NCBI RefSeq assembly: GCF_002251835.1
Contig: NZ_NOXV01000251.1
Span: 1-36,228 of the forward strand
Source: Flavobacterium cyanobacteriorum
Lineage (GTDB): Bacteria > Bacteroidota > Bacteroidia > Flavobacteriales > Flavobacteriaceae
Direction: 5' to 3'
Length of the DNA: 36,228 nucleotides
Below the pieces are notes generated by a model. It made no database searches, had not been told where the DNA came from, and saw only the letters and a list, made by a program, of their open reading frames with translations. The translations under genes and the position numbers were made by a program. Below are positions 35,191 through 36,228 of the stretch, piece after piece; within the stretch, counting starts at the first letter, position 1; each line of letters starts with the position of its first letter.

Positions 35191-35222
35191 AAAATTCCCT
35201 TTCCGCCAGGTTGGGGAATTTT
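35191..35222 (+). terminator. Probable terminator after the nuclease gene
   Basis: AAAATTCCC at 35191-35199 pairs with GGGAATTTT at 35214-35222 around a 14-base loop, then CATTTTTAT. The stem is A/T-rich and the T run is interrupted, so it is weaker than the others. Confidence 0.6.
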
Positions 35223-35321
35223 CATTTTTATGTATTTTGCATTAAATTTTTAAAATCTGGACATCATACAATCGACAGCCTTATAACCGAAAAACCAACA
35301 ATTAAATAACCTACCATCACA

Positions 35322-36167
35322 ATGAAGCAGTATCATGACCTTGTTAAGCATGTATTAGAAAACGGACACCAAAAAGGTGACCGTACCGGCACCGGCACCA
35401 TAAGCGTATTTGGCTACCAGATGCGTTTTGACCTGGGTGAGGGCTTCCCGCTGGTTACAACTAAAAAACTGCACCTGAAGTCGATAATACATGAGCTTCT
35501 GTGGTTCCTCAAAGGTGACACCAATATTAAGTACCTTAACGATAACGGGGTAAAGATATGGGATGAGTGGGCTGATGAAAACGGCAACCTTGGCCCGGTA
35601 TATGGCCACCAGTGGCGCAACTGGGATAGCAAAGAAATTGACCAGATTGCAGAATTGATTGAAACTTTACAAACCAATCCTAACAGCCGCCGCATGCTTG
35701 TTTCGGCATGGAACCCGGGTGTGCTGCCCGATACATCAAAATCATTTTCGGAAAATGTGGCTAATGGAAAAGTGGCGCTCCCGCCATGCCATGCGTTCTT
35801 CCAGTTTTATGTGAGCCCCCCCACTGCCGGAGGCGAAGCGGCAAAATTATCGTGCCAGTTATACCAGCGCAGCGCGGATATTTTTCTTGGGGTGCCTTTT
35901 AATATTGCCTCCTATGCCTTACTTACCATGATGATTGCACAGGTGTGCGGCTACCAGCCGGGAGATTTTATACATACCTTTGGCGACGCACATATTTACA
36001 ACAACCATATTGAGCAGCTGCAGCTTCAGCTTACACGTGAGCCGCGGCCACTTCCAGCCATGAAACTCAATCCTGAAGTTAAAAATATTTTCGATTTTAA
36101 ATTTGAAGATTTCACTCTTGAAAATTATGACCCGCACCCGCACATTAAAGGCGCCGTAGCAGTATAA
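35322..36167 (+). CDS. thyA: Thymidylate synthase
   Basis: ThyA makes dTMP from dUMP using methylene-tetrahydrofolate. The 281 residues contain the complete signature: [20 protein letters not shown] near the start, [22 protein letters not shown], the catalytic Cys156 in [42 protein letters not shown] and the C-terminal [10 protein letters not shown]. It is about 17 residues longer than the E. coli enzyme. The extra length lies in two loops flanking the catalytic cysteine, residues around [11 protein letters not shown] and [10 protein letters not shown], which I recall from other Bacteroidota. The remaining 61 bases of the window hold no recognisable gene. Confidence 0.97.
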   Translation: MKQYHDLVKHVLENGHQKGDRTGTGTISVFGYQMRFDLGEGFPLVTTKKLHLKSIIHELLWFLKGDTNIKYLNDNGVKIWDEWADENGNLGPVYGHQWRNWDSKEIDQIAELIETLQTNPNSRRMLVSAWNPGVLPDTSKSFSENVANGKVALPPCHAFFQFYVSPPTAGGEAAKLSCQLYQRSADIFLGVPFNIASYALLTMMIAQVCGYQPGDFIHTFGDAHIYNNHIEQLQLQLTREPRPLPAMKLNPEVKNIFDFKFEDFTLENYDPHPHIKGAVAV

Positions 36168-36228
36168 TCTGTATTTAACGTGAGTTCGATATAATAAAGT
36201 TGTCTGTTTTGAATGAAAGAAGCGGAAA

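Overview
The window is from a member of the Bacteroidota, most likely a Flavobacterium-type Flavobacteriaceae. Four things point there: a PorP/SprF plus OmpA-like pair of type IX secretion genes, an ECF sigma/FecR/TonB-receptor signalling set, -7 boxes of the form TAnnTTTG (mostly TATCTTTG), and a gene order (GATase-like secreted protein, tgt, LptF-type permease, DMT transporter, accA, dnaB) that I recall from flavobacterial genomes. All protein names come from reading motifs; no database search was possible.

Layout. 1-3.0 kb: one copy of an extragenic palindromic repeat, then the PorP/SprF and OmpA-like genes. 3.2-8.5 kb: three tightly packed, partly overlapping periplasmic chaperone/isomerase genes (two with parvulin domains, one lipoprotein apparently without) and a MoxR ATPase ending in a clear terminator. 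8.6-12.7 kb: a secreted YCF48-like beta-propeller, a small membrane protein and aconitase. 12.7-13.3 kb: a 658-base gene-free stretch with a terminator, a second repeat copy and several hairpins. 13.3-19.7 kb: argS, followed almost without gaps by two SGNH hydrolases and an MBOAT acyltransferase. 19.7-23.7 kb, minus strand: TonB-dependent receptor, FecR anti-sigma and ECF sigma. 23.9-29.6 kb: a secreted glutamine-amidotransferase-like protein with a TTG start, tgt, an LptF/LptG-type permease, an EamA exporter and accA. 29.7-32.3 kb: dnaB interrupted by a complete intein. 32.3-36.2 kb: a structured intergenic region, etfB, etfA, a bifunctional nuclease and thyA.

How the genes work together. 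Housekeeping genes (acn, argS, tgt, accA, dnaB, etfBA, thyA) are interleaved with envelope functions. The parvulin cluster probably helps fold outer-membrane proteins. The MBOAT/SGNH/SGNH set looks like a cross-envelope O-acylation system: the MBOAT passes an acyl group through the inner membrane and the SGNH proteins transfer it to, or remove it from, an extracytoplasmic glycan. One SGNH protein has a LysM domain inserted inside its catalytic fold, which suggests that peptidoglycan or a related glycan is the substrate. The sigma/FecR/receptor set should couple uptake of an unknown ligand to its own transcription.

Most interesting items: the DnaB P-loop intein with both LAGLIDADG motifs; the MBOAT/SGNH/LysM-SGNH cassette; the paired repeats with a compensatory base-pair change; a possible structured RNA between dnaB and etfB; and a tRNA-guanine transglycosylase lacking all three zinc-binding cysteines. 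I found no rRNA, tRNA, CRISPR array, transposase or phage gene.
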